A stretch of DNA of 64,000 nt from Desulfocurvibacter africanus subsp. africanus DSM 2603 (GTDB lineage Bacteria > Desulfobacterota > Desulfovibrionia > Desulfovibrionales > Desulfovibrionaceae), in NCBI RefSeq assembly GCF_000422545.1, contig NZ_AULZ01000013.1, forward strand, positions 80,388 to 144,387. The letters run 5' to 3'. The notes below the pieces were generated by a model. It worked only from the letters and a program-made list of their open reading frames with translations, searched no databases and was not told the DNA's origin. Within the stretch, counting starts at the first letter, position 1; each line of letters starts with the position of its first letter. The translations under genes were made by a program, and so were the position numbers. Of this stretch, positions 18,023 to 26,812 are shown in pieces.

Positions 18023-18761
18023 CGGTTTTCTCCGTGAGTATGCGCTCGGCGTGCTGGATGTCCTCGGGACTGTCCACGCCGCAGCTGTCGAATGTGGTAA
18101 GCACTACGCGGATGGGGATGCCGGCTTCGAGCAGGCGCAGCTGCTCCAGCTTTTCCCGGCACTCCAGCGGGCTTGGCCCGAGTTCCGCGAAACGCCTGAG
18201 TGTCTCCATACGGAAGGCATACAGTCCAATATGTCCGAAATACGTGGCCTGCGCGTTGTCCCGCGGGAACGGTATGGTCGCGCGGGAGAAGTAAAGCGCG
18301 CGGCCGTCCTTGGCAATGGCCACCTTGACCTGATTGGGGCTGGCGGCCCGTTCGGCGGAAATTTCCTTGGCCAGCGTGGTCACTCGCACGGTTTCGTCGG
18401 CAAAGGGCGCCACCAGGGCCGATAGCATGGCAGGCTCCAGGGCCGGCTCGTCGCCCTGAATGTTCACCACCACGGCTTCGTCGGGTACTCCCAGAATGGT
18501 CGCGGCCTCCAGGACTCGATCCGTGCCGCTTTCATGGCTGCCCGAGGTCATGACCGCCGGGATGTCCAGTTCCGCGCAGGCCTGGGCGATGCGTTCGTCG
18601 TCCGTAGCCAGCACGACCCGCGTCAACTCGGGGCAAAGTCTGGCGCGCGTATGGACGTGCCAGAGCATGGGACGTCCGAGTATAGGCGCAAGCGGCTTGC
18701 CGGGAAAACGCGACGATGCGTAGCGCGCTGGTATGATGCCGTAGCATGGAGGTAGTTTCAT
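18000..18761 (-). CDS. kdsB: 3-deoxy-manno-octulosonate cytidylyltransferase
   Basis: KdsB (about 253 residues) activates Kdo with CTP to CMP-Kdo for lipopolysaccharide. The signature [25 protein letters not shown] is at the N-terminus. [29 protein letters not shown] and [13 protein letters not shown] follow in the expected order, and the C-terminal [20 protein letters not shown] is typical. The ATG at 18761 ([10 protein letters not shown]) gives the standard start; an ATG five codons upstream is also in frame. It overlaps carA and lies downstream of waaA, its metabolic partner. kdsD elsewhere in the window makes the upstream arabinose-5-phosphate. Confidence 0.93.
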   Translation of the reverse strand: MKLPPCYGIIPARYASSRFPGKPLAPILGRPMLWHVHTRARLCPELTRVVLATDDERIAQACAELDIPAVMTSGSHESGTDRVLEAATILGVPDEAVVVNIQGDEPALEPAMLSALVAPFADETVRVTTLAKEISAERAASPNQVKVAIAKDGRALYFSRATIPFPRDNAQATYFGHIGLYAFRMETLRRFAELGPSPLECREKLEQLRLLEAGIPIRVVLTTFDSCGVDSPEDIQHAERILTEKTDASPSCA

Positions 18762-18781
18762 AACGTGCAAACCCATGCCTT

Positions 18782-20047
18782 TTAGTCTGTATTGAGATAC
18801 TTCGCAATACGCCCGGCCGCGAATTTCGCGCCGCCCCGGCGAGTGGATACGTACTCCTCAACCTGGGCGCGCAACAAATCCCTGGGTCTCGGTTTGTTGA
18901 GATCGGCTACCAATACACCGGCAACTTCTTCCGGAGTACGGGCCACCCGGACCAAGCCTTGGTCCATGAGGCCGGTCCCGACCCAGGCGAAATTGTCCCA
19001 GTGGGGGCCGATGACCGGAGCCACGCCCGCGGCCAGGGGCTCCAGGAAGTTCTGGCCGCCCAGAGGCACGAGGCTCCCGCCCACGAAGGCGGCGCGGGCC
19101 AGGTGATACGCCGCGTCGAGTTCTCCGAAGGCGTCCCAGAGAATGACCGTGCCCGGAGAGGCCGGCCCGCTCATGGAGCCGCGCGTCGTCCAGCGGATGC
19201 GCATGCGCGTCAGGCGTTCCTGCCAAGTCGTGATGCGCTCCATATGCCTGGGAAACAACCCCACGATCGTGCCCGGACGCGCGCGCAGCAAACCGGCGAT
19301 GACGCGCTCCACCAAAGGCTCCTCCTCAGTGCGCACGGAGCCGAGCACCACGAAGGGCGCGCCGGCGCGCAGAATGGTCGCCAGGGGATTGCGGGCATAG
19401 GGCAGTTCCTGGCCAAGGCGCACGCGGTCGAACTTCATGTTGGGCATGACGGAGACGCGCTCGCGGCCGAAGAGCAGGCCGAGGCGCATGGCGTCGGTCT
19501 TGGAGATAGCCAGCGCTTCGCGCGGGCCCATGGCGCGCATGAATCCCTGGGCCGCCAGATAGCCTGCCAGGCTGCGCGGCCGCATGCGGCCGTTAACCAG
19601 CACCACCGGCACGCCCCGCTTTCGGCATGACGTGAGCAGTCCTGGCCACAACTCGGATTCAAGGAGCACCACTACCTTGGGCCGTACCTGGAACAGCGCC
19701 CGGGCCATGGTTCCGGGTTTGTCGAACGGGCAAAAGGCCGTGTAAAGCCTGCGACCCTGTTCGTCTCCATTCAATTCGGCAGCGGCTTGCTCCAGGATAG
19801 TCAAGCCCTGGGCCGTGTTGGTCGTGGCCAGGGCCGTGAACCGGGGAACCTCGTCCGCCAGTGCGCGCAGCAGCTCCGCGGCCAGGTAGGCCTCGCCGCC
19901 GGAGGCGGCCTGGATCCATAATCCGGCCTCGGGCAGGGGCTCCTGCAAGGTACGCTGTTCGTAGCCCTGACTCAGCCGCTTGTGGCGGCGCAGCAGGGGC
20001 ATGGCCATGGTCCAGCCCAGGCCGTAGATGGCGCGAGCAATGCTCAT
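18782..20047 (-). CDS. waaA: 3-deoxy-D-manno-octulosonic-acid transferase
   Basis: WaaA/KdtA (about 421 residues) adds Kdo from CMP-Kdo to lipid A precursor at the inner membrane. An N-terminal membrane-proximal segment ([20 protein letters not shown]) is followed by the GT30 features: [27 protein letters not shown], and the C-terminal [28 protein letters not shown] with the E of the EPxxxG motif. The ATG at 20047 has GGAAGG about 10 bp upstream; an ATG at 20065 with GGAG is an alternative. It lies just upstream of kdsB (about 20-bp spacing from its possible start), consistent with joint expression. Confidence 0.93.
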   Translation of the reverse strand: MSIARAIYGLGWTMAMPLLRRHKRLSQGYEQRTLQEPLPEAGLWIQAASGGEAYLAAELLRALADEVPRFTALATTNTAQGLTILEQAAAELNGDEQGRRLYTAFCPFDKPGTMARALFQVRPKVVVLLESELWPGLLTSCRKRGVPVVLVNGRMRPRSLAGYLAAQGFMRAMGPREALAISKTDAMRLGLLFGRERVSVMPNMKFDRVRLGQELPYARNPLATILRAGAPFVVLGSVRTEEEPLVERVIAGLLRARPGTIVGLFPRHMERITTWQERLTRMRIRWTTRGSMSGPASPGTVILWDAFGELDAAYHLARAAFVGGSLVPLGGQNFLEPLAAGVAPVIGPHWDNFAWVGTGLMDQGLVRVARTPEEVAGVLVADLNKPRPRDLLRAQVEEYVSTRRGGAKFAAGRIAKYLNTD

Positions 20048-20122
20048 GGCCAAAGGTCCTTCCATGTGCTCTCCACTCGGATCCGTCAGTTGGACCGGTC
20101 GGCTGTCAGAAAATTGTGCAGG

Positions 20123-21043
20123 CTAGATCTCGAACTTGCGGCCATGGGCCTCCAGCCCCAGATCCATGAGCCGCTTGATGAGCGCATCGAAGTCCAGCCC
20201 GGCCTCGTGTGCGGCCTGGGGCACGAGGCTCGTGGGAGTCATGCCCGGCAGGGTGTTCACTTCGAGGATATAGGGCTCATCGCCTTCGAGCATGAAGTCC
20301 GAGCGGCTATACCCGCGCAGCTCCATGGCTTTGTGCGCGCGCATGGACAGCTCCTGCACGCGGCGGGCGGTCCGCTCCGGGATGGGAGCGGGACAGATCT
20401 CCTTGGCGCCGCCCTGCGTGTACTTGCAGCGGTAGTCGAAAAAGGCGCAGCCGGCAGGCTGGATAAGAATGAGCGGCAACGCTTTCTCGCCCAGGATGGC
20501 GCTGGTGACTTCCTGGCCGTTCACGCCCTCTTCCAGCAGGACCGTTTCTCCTCGGCAAAAAATGCGCTCAATGGCCGGGGTCAGCTCCTCGGCATTATCC
20601 GCGCGGCACAGGTCCAGACTCGATCCGCCCATGTTCGGCTTGACGAACAGCGGGAAGCGCAGCTTCGTGCTCCAGCCCGCCTGGGGCCTGCGAGGCAGGT
20701 ATTCCCAGCGCGGCGTGGGAATGCCGGCGCGGGCGAAAACCTGCTTGGCGCAGGCCTTGTTCAAGGCCAGGAAGGAAGCCTTGGGGCCCGAGCCCTGGTA
20801 TGGGCAGTCCACCTGCTCCAGCATGGCCTGCACGAGCCCGTCTTCTCCGGGCGTGCCGTGCATGTTGATGAAGGCGAAGTCAGAGTCCGAGGCAAGCTCC
20901 AGGATGTCGTCGAAGCGTTCGGCGGGATCCAGGCGCGTGACCTTGCAGCCCAGCCGCAGCAGGGCTTCATGAATCTTTGCCGCGCCGGACAAAGAGACTT
21001 CACGCTCGTTGGACCAGCCTCCCGCGATCAAAAGCACACGCAT
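20123..21043 (-). CDS. ddl: D-alanine--D-alanine ligase
   Basis: ATP-grasp ligase of 306 residues that joins two D-Ala for peptidoglycan precursors in the cytoplasm. Family landmarks: GGWSNEREVSLSGA at the N-terminus, FINMHGTPGEDGLVQAMLE, LFVKPNMGGSSLD (ATP-binding), LIQPAGCAFFDYRCKYTQGGAKEICPAP, and the metal site DEPYILEVNTLPGMTPTS. The length equals that of DdlB-type enzymes. The gene starts 44 bp inside the HD-domain gene, suggesting coupling. It belongs to the envelope-biogenesis block with waaA and kdsB. Confidence 0.94.
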   Translation of the reverse strand: MRVLLIAGGWSNEREVSLSGAAKIHEALLRLGCKVTRLDPAERFDDILELASDSDFAFINMHGTPGEDGLVQAMLEQVDCPYQGSGPKASFLALNKACAKQVFARAGIPTPRWEYLPRRPQAGWSTKLRFPLFVKPNMGGSSLDLCRADNAEELTPAIERIFCRGETVLLEEGVNGQEVTSAILGEKALPLILIQPAGCAFFDYRCKYTQGGAKEICPAPIPERTARRVQELSMRAHKAMELRGYSRSDFMLEGDEPYILEVNTLPGMTPTSLVPQAAHEAGLDFDALIKRLMDLGLEAHGRKFEI

Positions 21044-21599
21044 TGAGATCGACCTTTAGGTATTCGTTAAGGCGTTGTTCCACTTCAATGGAATTTTCCA
21101 TGGTCAGGAGAATCTTATCCCTGATGTCCTCTGTCAGGCCGTATCTTTCGGCAATGTCCTGGAAGCGCTCGGTCACGGAGACGATGACGTCGTGGCGCAC
21201 GCGCTTGTCGGCATAGAGCACGGCCAGGGGCAGGAAGTAACGTTCCACGTCGGGCTCGAAGGGCCAGTGCACATGGTGGAGGACGCCGTGAGAAATGAGC
21301 GGATTGCCCGTAAGCTGCGAGGCCCAAGCAGCGCCGATCTGGCTGTGGTTGCCGCCGAAGGCGATCGTATAGGCCTTGCCCAGGTCGTGCAGCAGGGCCG
21401 AGGCGCGCACGGTCTGCACGCAGACCGCGGCCCCCAGCTCCCGGGCGCGCACGGTCAAGGCGGTGGCCACTTCCGCCACAATCTGGCTATGCCGGCGGAT
21501 GTGCTCAGGCATGCCATGAATATCCCAGAAGCCGATGCACTCCGCGTCCGAGGGAGTGCGCCACTCGGGGCGGCAGCGGGAAGGAAAGGGCGAGGCCAT
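21000..21599 (-). CDS. HD-domain phosphohydrolase-like protein
   Basis: About 199 residues from the ATG at 21599, which has GGAG just upstream; the frame is open 126 bp further with no convincing start. It carries an HD metal-dependent domain: MPEHIRRHSQIVAEVA supplies the first His, SALLHDLGKA the HD pair, and GNHSQIGA plus LISHGVLHHVHW the downstream His/Asp positions, as in the small HDIG/YqeK-type phosphohydrolases. Substrate unknown (a nucleotide or tRNA end are possibilities for the superfamily). It overlaps ddl by 44 bp and is the promoter-proximal gene of this minus-strand run. Confidence 0.75.
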   Translation of the reverse strand: MASPFPSRCRPEWRTPSDAECIGFWDIHGMPEHIRRHSQIVAEVATALTVRARELGAAVCVQTVRASALLHDLGKAYTIAFGGNHSQIGAAWASQLTGNPLISHGVLHHVHWPFEPDVERYFLPLAVLYADKRVRHDVIVSVTERFQDIAERYGLTEDIRDKILLTMENSIEVEQRLNEYLKVDLNACAFDRGRLVQRA

Positions 21600-21821
21600 G
21601 AAGGCTCCGGTGGTTCGTTTGCTGTAAAGGCGAGCCTGCGCTGTTGCCGCAAGCATGACATTAAGAATTAGCAGGGATGGGCGCGAAAGGCAAAGAGTGC
21701 GGTTGCTTTGGCAAGCCGGTCGCAAGCCCCTAAACTTCCCTGGCTTTCGGCCGATCAGACAAAAAGGCCGTTGAACGGTATTTCATCGGGCCGCATGCTA
21801 TTACGAGGGCACGGGAGGAGT

Positions 21822-22313
21822 ATGGCCAAGCTTCTGCGCATGAGCGACTATGCCGGTTCCGCCGGTTCCGCCGGCTCGGGAATACAGGATGACGGCGAAT
21901 GTGGAACTGCCGAAACTCCGGACATGGCGATGCGCTTGCGCATGAACGACATCCTGGGTCGGGACTACGGCCGGCTGGAGGATATGGTGTACGGCATACT
22001 GCGCATCCGGGAGATCCTCGACCGTCATGTGGGGCCGAGCCCGGAATGGCAAAGGCTTCTTTTGGACCTCCTGCGCGAGTCGTGCCGAGCCAAGCGGCCC
22101 GGTCCGTTCAAACGCTCGGGCCGCGCCGGACGAGGCGGCAGGGGCCTGGTCCAGTCCCTCAGCGCCGTGCGGCGCATCCAGCACTACATAGAAGGGCGCA
22201 TCGAAGAGCGTAATGCGCTGGAGCTCGGCTCGGCTGTTGTCATCCTCAAACTCATCGAGCATACTCCCGTCGCGCGCTCGCTACTGCGCGCACCCGCCTC
22301 CGAGAGCTCTTGA
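21822..22313 (+). CDS. Hypothetical protein with Ser-Ala-Gly linker
   Basis: A 163-residue protein I do not recognise. The ATG at 21822 is preceded by GGGAGGAGT, which decides the start. After ten residues comes a short low-complexity stretch, GSAGSAGSG. A helical charged core follows (MRLRMNDILGRDYGRLEDMVYGILRIREILDRH), then a basic, glycine/arginine-rich patch (KRPGPFKRSGRAGRGGRG), and a final helix containing HYIEGRIEERNALELGSAVVILKLIEH. The basic patch could bind nucleic acid, but there is no named motif. It is transcribed towards yajQ about 70 bp downstream, and divergently from the HD gene. Confidence 0.6.
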   Translation: MAKLLRMSDYAGSAGSAGSGIQDDGECGTAETPDMAMRLRMNDILGRDYGRLEDMVYGILRIREILDRHVGPSPEWQRLLLDLLRESCRAKRPGPFKRSGRAGRGGRGLVQSLSAVRRIQHYIEGRIEERNALELGSAVVILKLIEHTPVARSLLRAPASESS

Positions 22314-22382
22314 CCCCTGGCAAAATGCGCCGCCCTCTGATATGCACCTGCCTCCGGAACAACGAATTTTGGAGGTGCGGAC

Positions 22383-22874
22383 ATGCCTTCGTTCGATATC
22401 GTCAGCCAAGTGGATCAGCAGGAATTAGATAATGCCGTGAACAACGTGCGCAAGGAAGTCGAGACCCGTTACGATTTCCGCAACGTGACCACGGTCATTG
22501 ATCTGAACAAAAAAGACAAGAAGATCAGCGTGCTTACAGGCGACGAGATGAAGATCAAGGCGCTCAAGGAAATGCTCGCGGCCAACTGCGCCAAGCGCAA
22601 GGTGGATCCTAAGTTCCTGGAGTGGGGCAAGGTCGAGCCCACATCCAAGGGACAGGTCAAGGCCGAGGTCAAGATCGTTGAAGGCATTTCCAAGGACATG
22701 GCCAAGAAGATCGTCAAGCTGATCAAGGACAAGGGCCTCAAGGTGCAGCCGTCCATCCAGGATGAGCAGGTGCGTGTCACGGGCAAGAAGATCGACGATC
22801 TGCAGGAGGTCATCCAGATGCTCAAGACGACCGATCTGGATCTGCCCCTGCAGTACGTGAACATGAAGAGCTAG
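22383..22874 (+). CDS. yajQ: YajQ-family nucleotide-binding protein
   Basis: A 163-residue UPF0234/YajQ protein. The sequence is diagnostic: [20 protein letters not shown] at the start, [41 protein letters not shown], and [18 protein letters not shown] before the C-terminus. Two ferredoxin-like halves are expected. Some members bind cyclic di-GMP or nucleic acid and affect transcription; which applies here is not known. GGAGG lies 7-8 bp before the ATG. It precedes hypC by about 200 bp, with no shared-operon evidence. Confidence 0.93.
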   Translation: MPSFDIVSQVDQQELDNAVNNVRKEVETRYDFRNVTTVIDLNKKDKKISVLTGDEMKIKALKEMLAANCAKRKVDPKFLEWGKVEPTSKGQVKAEVKIVEGISKDMAKKIVKLIKDKGLKVQPSIQDEQVRVTGKKIDDLQEVIQMLKTTDLDLPLQYVNMKS

Positions 22875-23074
22875 CCGCCAGGGCTTCCCAGGAAAGTGGC
22901 ATAGCCGCCCTCCGGTTCATCTCCAGTTTGCCGCCAAGACGTGGCATTGCCATGCCTTGGTTCCGGTCCATGACGGCTATTTGCATTGACGTGACCGCGT
23001 GCTCTGCTTACTTCATTGGGGCCGGATATACATTTCATTTCAGCGCGCCACCATCAGGCGGAGGAGATCACGTC

Positions 23075-23302
23075 ATGTGTCTTGCCGTGCCAATGGAGAT
23101 CGAGGCCATCAACGAGAGTGTAGCCGACGTGCGCGTCGGTGAGGTGCGCCATCAGGTGCGCCTGGACATCATCGACGAGCAGCCCCAGGTAGGCGATTTC
23201 GTCATCGTCCATGCCGGTTTCGCCCTGCGTCGTATCGACCGCGAGGAGGGCTTGGCCACACTCAAGCTGTTCCAGGAAGGGCTGAACCTTGAACTTTCTT
23301 GA
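23075..23302 (+). CDS. hypC: Hydrogenase maturation chaperone HypC
   Basis: A 75-residue HypC/HybG protein. The N-terminal MCLAVPMEIEAI contains the essential Cys2 that binds the Fe(CN)2CO intermediate. The middle VGDFVIVHAGFALRRID is also a family signature. The start at 23075 follows GGAGGAG; an upstream extension of the frame lacks homology. It hands the iron unit to [NiFe]-hydrogenase large subunits and works in complex with HypD, whose gene overlaps it by 14 bp. hypA, hypB and hypF are not in the window. Confidence 0.94.
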   Translation: MCLAVPMEIEAINESVADVRVGEVRHQVRLDIIDEQPQVGDFVIVHAGFALRRIDREEGLATLKLFQEGLNLELS

Positions 23303-24377
23303 TAAATTCCGCGATCCCGAGCTGTGCCGGAGGCTGCTGGATCTTATCCACAAAGAGTCCAAGGGCGTGCGCTTCATGGAAGTCTGCGGCACCCACACCG
23401 TATCTATCTTCCAGAGCGGTATCCATACTCTGCTGCCCGACAACGTGGTGCACCTGACAGGGCCGGGCTGCCCGGTCTGCGTGACTCACGACCGCGAGGT
23501 GGCGGCTTACCTGGAACTGGCCGCCCGTCCCGGCGTGACCATAGCCACCTTCGGCGATCTCATGAAAGTGCCGGGTCCCAAAGGCCGCAATCTGAAGACG
23601 GCCCAGGCCGACGGCGCCGACGTGCGCGTGGTCTACTCGCCCTTCGATTCCCTGGAACTGGCCCGCAAGCTCCCGGACCGGCAGGTGGTCTTCCTGGGTA
23701 TCGGTTTCGAGACCACGGCTCCTGCCGTGGCGGCCACGCTCAAGGCCGCCCGCGAGCAAAAACTCGCCAATTTCAAGGTCCTGCCCTTCCACAAGCTCGT
23801 TCCTCCCGCCTTGCGCGGTCTGCTGAGTGACCCGGAAATGCGCATCGAGGGCTTCATCCTGCCCGGACACGTTTCGGCGGTCATCGGCCTCGACCCCTAC
23901 AAGTTCTTGGGTGACGATTGCGGCCTGCCCGCGGCCATCACGGGTTTCGAGCCCCTGGATCTGCTTCAGGCCCTGTTGTTCCTGGTGCGTCAAAAGAACA
24001 CCGGCGGCCACGAAGTGGTCAACCAGTACCGCCGCGTGGTTGCCGACGCCGGCAATCCCAAGGCCATGCAGGTCATGTACGAGGTCTTCGAACCGGCCGA
24101 TGCCCTATGGCGTGGCATCGGGACCATTCCGGGCAGCGGCTTGGCTATTCGCGAGGAATACGCCGAGCACGACGCCTTCCGCGCCCTGGACCTCACCTTG
24201 CCCGAAGTGCCACCCCTGCCGGGCTGCCGTTGCGGCGAAGTGCTCAAGGGCAAGATGCGGCCCGATCAGTGCCCTCTGTTCAAGAAGGCCTGCACCCCGG
24301 CCACGCCCGTGGGGCCGTGCATGGTCTCCACCGAGGGCAGTTGCGCGGCGTATTTCAAGTACCAGCTCGATGCGTAG
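23289..24377 (+). CDS. hypD: Hydrogenase maturation protein HypD
   Basis: HypD (362 residues) is the Fe-S scaffold on which the Fe(CN)2CO group of [NiFe]-hydrogenase is assembled. Motifs: FMEVCGTHTVSIFQSGI near 31-47, the GPGCPVCVT segment near 58-66, GFETTAPA, and the C-terminal cysteine-rich region with GCRCGEVLKGKMRPDQCPLFKKAC. Translation starts at a TTG inside hypC, 14 bp before its stop, so coupling is likely. It is followed by a full repeat B copy and then hypE in the same direction. Confidence 0.95.
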   Translation: MNFLDKFRDPELCRRLLDLIHKESKGVRFMEVCGTHTVSIFQSGIHTLLPDNVVHLTGPGCPVCVTHDREVAAYLELAARPGVTIATFGDLMKVPGPKGRNLKTAQADGADVRVVYSPFDSLELARKLPDRQVVFLGIGFETTAPAVAATLKAAREQKLANFKVLPFHKLVPPALRGLLSDPEMRIEGFILPGHVSAVIGLDPYKFLGDDCGLPAAITGFEPLDLLQALLFLVRQKNTGGHEVVNQYRRVVADAGNPKAMQVMYEVFEPADALWRGIGTIPGSGLAIREEYAEHDAFRALDLTLPEVPPLPGCRCGEVLKGKMRPDQCPLFKKACTPATPVGPCMVSTEGSCAAYFKYQLDA

Positions 24378-24402
24378 CCGTCGGCTTGTCAGGAATTAAG
24401 AT

Positions 24403-24630
24403 GCCTCCGGCGGCTGGGGGAGTAACGACTCCCCCAGACCCCCCGCATTGTGTGAGCGAACTCTCCGCCGAAGCGGCGGAGAGTTCGCTCACACACGGGG
24501 AGGGACAAGCTCGCCATGCTTAGGCCGAATATGCCCCGAGCCGGCCGGTTCCTCCGGCCGGCTCGAATACGGGGTCCAGGGGGCCATGCTCCCTGGTGGG
24601 TGGGGTCTGGGGAGGGCAAAGCCCTCCCCA
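24403..24630. repeat. Repeat family B, full copy 2 (between hypD and hypE)
   Basis: Begins with the same GCCTCCGGCGGCTGGGGGAG as copy 1 and keeps its hairpin order. The third and middle arms have different bases that still pair: GTGTGAGCGAACTCTCCGCCG with its complement, GAGCCGGCCGG with CCGGCCGGCTC, then CCAGGG/CCCTGG, and GGGGAGGGC/GCCCTCCCC at the end. It fills nearly all of the 290-bp gap between hypD and hypE, which otherwise holds nothing recognisable. Confidence 0.87.
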
Positions 24631-24664
24631 GGTTCGTTAACGCCGGACCAGACCAGGGTGACAC

Positions 24665-25672
24665 ATGAACGACGCCAAGGTTCTTCTTGATTATGGCAGC
24701 GGCGGCCGGGCTTCGCACCGGCTCATAGGCGAACTGCTCCTGAGTCACTTCCGGAGTCCGGAACTGGCCCGGCTCAACGACGCGGCCGTGCTGGACCTGC
24801 GCGGCCCCGTGGCCGTGAGCACGGACAGCTTTACTGTGGATCCCATCTTCTTTCCTGGCGGCGATATCGGCTCTCTGGCCGTGCATGGCACAGTCAACGA
24901 CGTGGCCATGCTCGGCGCACGGCCGCTTTATCTGACCTGCGCGCTCATCCTGGAAGAGGGCCTGCCCATGGCCGACCTGGAGCGCATCGTGGCCTCCCTG
25001 GGCCAGGCTGCAGATGCGGCTGGCGTGGCCGTGGTCACGGGTGATACCAAGGTCATGCCGCGCGGTCAGGCCGACAAGATTTTTATCAATACCACAGGCA
25101 TAGGCCAGATCATGGTCGAAACTCCGCCCTCTGGCGATCGCGCCCGTCCCGGCGATGCGATCCTGGTCAGCGGCAGCATGGGCGACCACGGGTTGACCAT
25201 CCTGTCCCAGCGCGAGGGGCTGGCCTTCGATGCGCCGGTGGAGAGCGACTCGGCTTGTCTGAGCCATCTTATCCTCAAGCTTCTTGAGGCCCTGCCCGAC
25301 ATTCACGTGCTGCGCGACCCAACGCGCGGAGGCTTGGCCACGACGCTCAACGAGATCGCCGGTCAATCGCGCGCGGGTTGCCTCATCGAGGAATCCAGCC
25401 TGCCCGTGAAACAGGCCGTGAAGGCCGGGTGCTCTTTCCTGGGCTTGGACCCGCTCTACCTGGCCAATGAGGGCAAGTTCATCTGCATCCTGCCCGAAGC
25501 CCAGGCCGATGCCGCGCTGTCCATCCTGCGCGCCGACCCGCTGGGCAAGGATGCCGCGCGCATCGGCACGGTCACGGCCGAGAATCCCGGCAAGGTCGTC
25601 ATGCGCACGCCTCTTGGCGGCCACCGGATGCTGTCCATGCTGGAAGGCGAGCAATTGCCCAGGATCTGCTGA
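24665..25672 (+). CDS. hypE: Hydrogenase maturation protein HypE
   Basis: HypE (335 residues) dehydrates a thiocarboxamide on its own C-terminal cysteine to thiocyanate, giving the CN ligands of [NiFe]-hydrogenase. It is a PurM-like ATPase: LLDYGSGGRASHRLI and DAAVLDLRGPVAVSTDSF at the N-terminus, HGTVNDVAMLGARP in the middle, and the required terminal PRIC with the reactive Cys as the last residue. It is the last gene of hypCDE and is followed by a strong terminator. The repeat between hypD and hypE could affect the hypE level. Confidence 0.95.
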   Translation: MNDAKVLLDYGSGGRASHRLIGELLLSHFRSPELARLNDAAVLDLRGPVAVSTDSFTVDPIFFPGGDIGSLAVHGTVNDVAMLGARPLYLTCALILEEGLPMADLERIVASLGQAADAAGVAVVTGDTKVMPRGQADKIFINTTGIGQIMVETPPSGDRARPGDAILVSGSMGDHGLTILSQREGLAFDAPVESDSACLSHLILKLLEALPDIHVLRDPTRGGLATTLNEIAGQSRAGCLIEESSLPVKQAVKAGCSFLGLDPLYLANEGKFICILPEAQADAALSILRADPLGKDAARIGTVTAENPGKVVMRTPLGGHRMLSMLEGEQLPRIC

Positions 25673-25692
25673 CCTGGCATTGCATGAAAGAA

Positions 25693-25725
25693 AAGGCCCC
25701 GCCGGATCGACTCCGGCGGGGCCTT
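25693..25725. terminator. Bidirectional intrinsic terminator between hypE and cheV
   Basis: A 14-bp perfect stem, AAGGCCCCGCCGGA with its complement, and a TCGAC loop, with A-rich sequence to the left (GAAAGAAAA). It lies between the convergent genes hypE (+) and cheV (-). Confidence 0.8.
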
Positions 25726-25744
25726 GAACGTTGTGTGCTTATCT

Positions 25745-26701
25745 TTACGCCGGGATGCCGAAGCGCTCGGCAATGAGTTCCTTGGAACGTGTGGCAAGTT
25801 CGTTGATCTGCGGCTTGGTGATCTGGTCGTCCGCGCCTACGGCCTCGCCCTTGTGGCGCAGCTTGTCCGATATCAGCGAGGAGAAGAGCACCACGGGCAG
25901 CCTGCGCAGCTCCGGGTCCTCCTTGATGCGTTTGGTGAGGGAATGGCCGTCCATGCTGGGCATCTCGATGTCCGAGATGACGATCTGGATGAATTCAGGC
26001 AGGTCGCGACCCTCGCGGTCCGCACGTTCCTTGTAGCCCTGCAGGCGATCCCAGCCTTCTCGTCCGTTTTCGGCGGTCTCGACGCTGAAGTTGGCGCCCT
26101 CCAGCAGTGACTTGAGCATATTGCGAATGAGCGCCGAATCGTCCACGACCATAGCCCGGTAGCGCGCGCCTTCGCCTTTCCGCGATTCGGCATTCAGGCG
26201 CATGCGCATGCCCGGATTGATCTCGGCCACGATTTTTTCCAGATCCAGGATGAAGATGATGCGGCCGTCGATCTTGACCACGCCGGTGATGGAGTCGCTG
26301 GAAAATGAGGAGACATAGCGGTTTGGCGGTTCCACGGACTCCCAGCTCATGCGGTGAATGCGCGTGACGCCCGAAACGAGGAAGCCGGTGGTCACGGCGT
26401 TGAACTCCGTGACGATGACCTTGGGCTCCAGGGGCTCGGTGCGGGTCTTGTCGAGCCATATGGCCAGGTCGACCAGCGGGATGATACGCGAGCGCTGGTT
26501 GAAGGCGCCCAGAATGGACGAATGCGTAACCTGCGGCACCTCGGTGATGGTGGGCTGGCGGATGATCTCCAGGACCTTGGCCACGTTGACGCCGTAGTAG
26601 CCTTTGTAGGACTGGCCGTCCGGAGTCTGCTCGTCGATGTAGAACTCGACGATCTCAAGCTCGTTGGTGCCGGCTTCAAGAAGAATATTATGCTGGGCCA
26701 T
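25745..26701 (-). CDS. cheV: Chemotaxis protein CheV
   Basis: A 318-residue two-domain coupling protein. Residues ~1-165 are a CheW-like domain linking receptors to CheA (FYIDEQTPDGQSYKGYYGVNVAKVLEIIRQPTITEVP, then RIIPLVDLAIWL). Residues ~185-318 are a receiver domain, with acidic pocket VVDDSALIRNML, phosphorylation site in VISDIEMPSMDG, and K in the AVGADDQITKPQ strand. It acts at the cytoplasmic receptor array. The gene is convergent with hypE across a terminator and is separated from dus by about 110 bp. Confidence 0.93.
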   Translation of the reverse strand: MAQHNILLEAGTNELEIVEFYIDEQTPDGQSYKGYYGVNVAKVLEIIRQPTITEVPQVTHSSILGAFNQRSRIIPLVDLAIWLDKTRTEPLEPKVIVTEFNAVTTGFLVSGVTRIHRMSWESVEPPNRYVSSFSSDSITGVVKIDGRIIFILDLEKIVAEINPGMRMRLNAESRKGEGARYRAMVVDDSALIRNMLKSLLEGANFSVETAENGREGWDRLQGYKERADREGRDLPEFIQIVISDIEMPSMDGHSLTKRIKEDPELRRLPVVLFSSLISDKLRHKGEAVGADDQITKPQINELATRSKELIAERFGIPA

Positions 26702-26812
26702 GGAATGCCTCTGGTGGAGCTACTAAAGTGAATGATACTTACGTCTGATTCTTGAATGACGCAGTCGGTTGCGTCAATCCTTTTCTATCGTCACTAGTCC
26801 AGCACTCCACGC

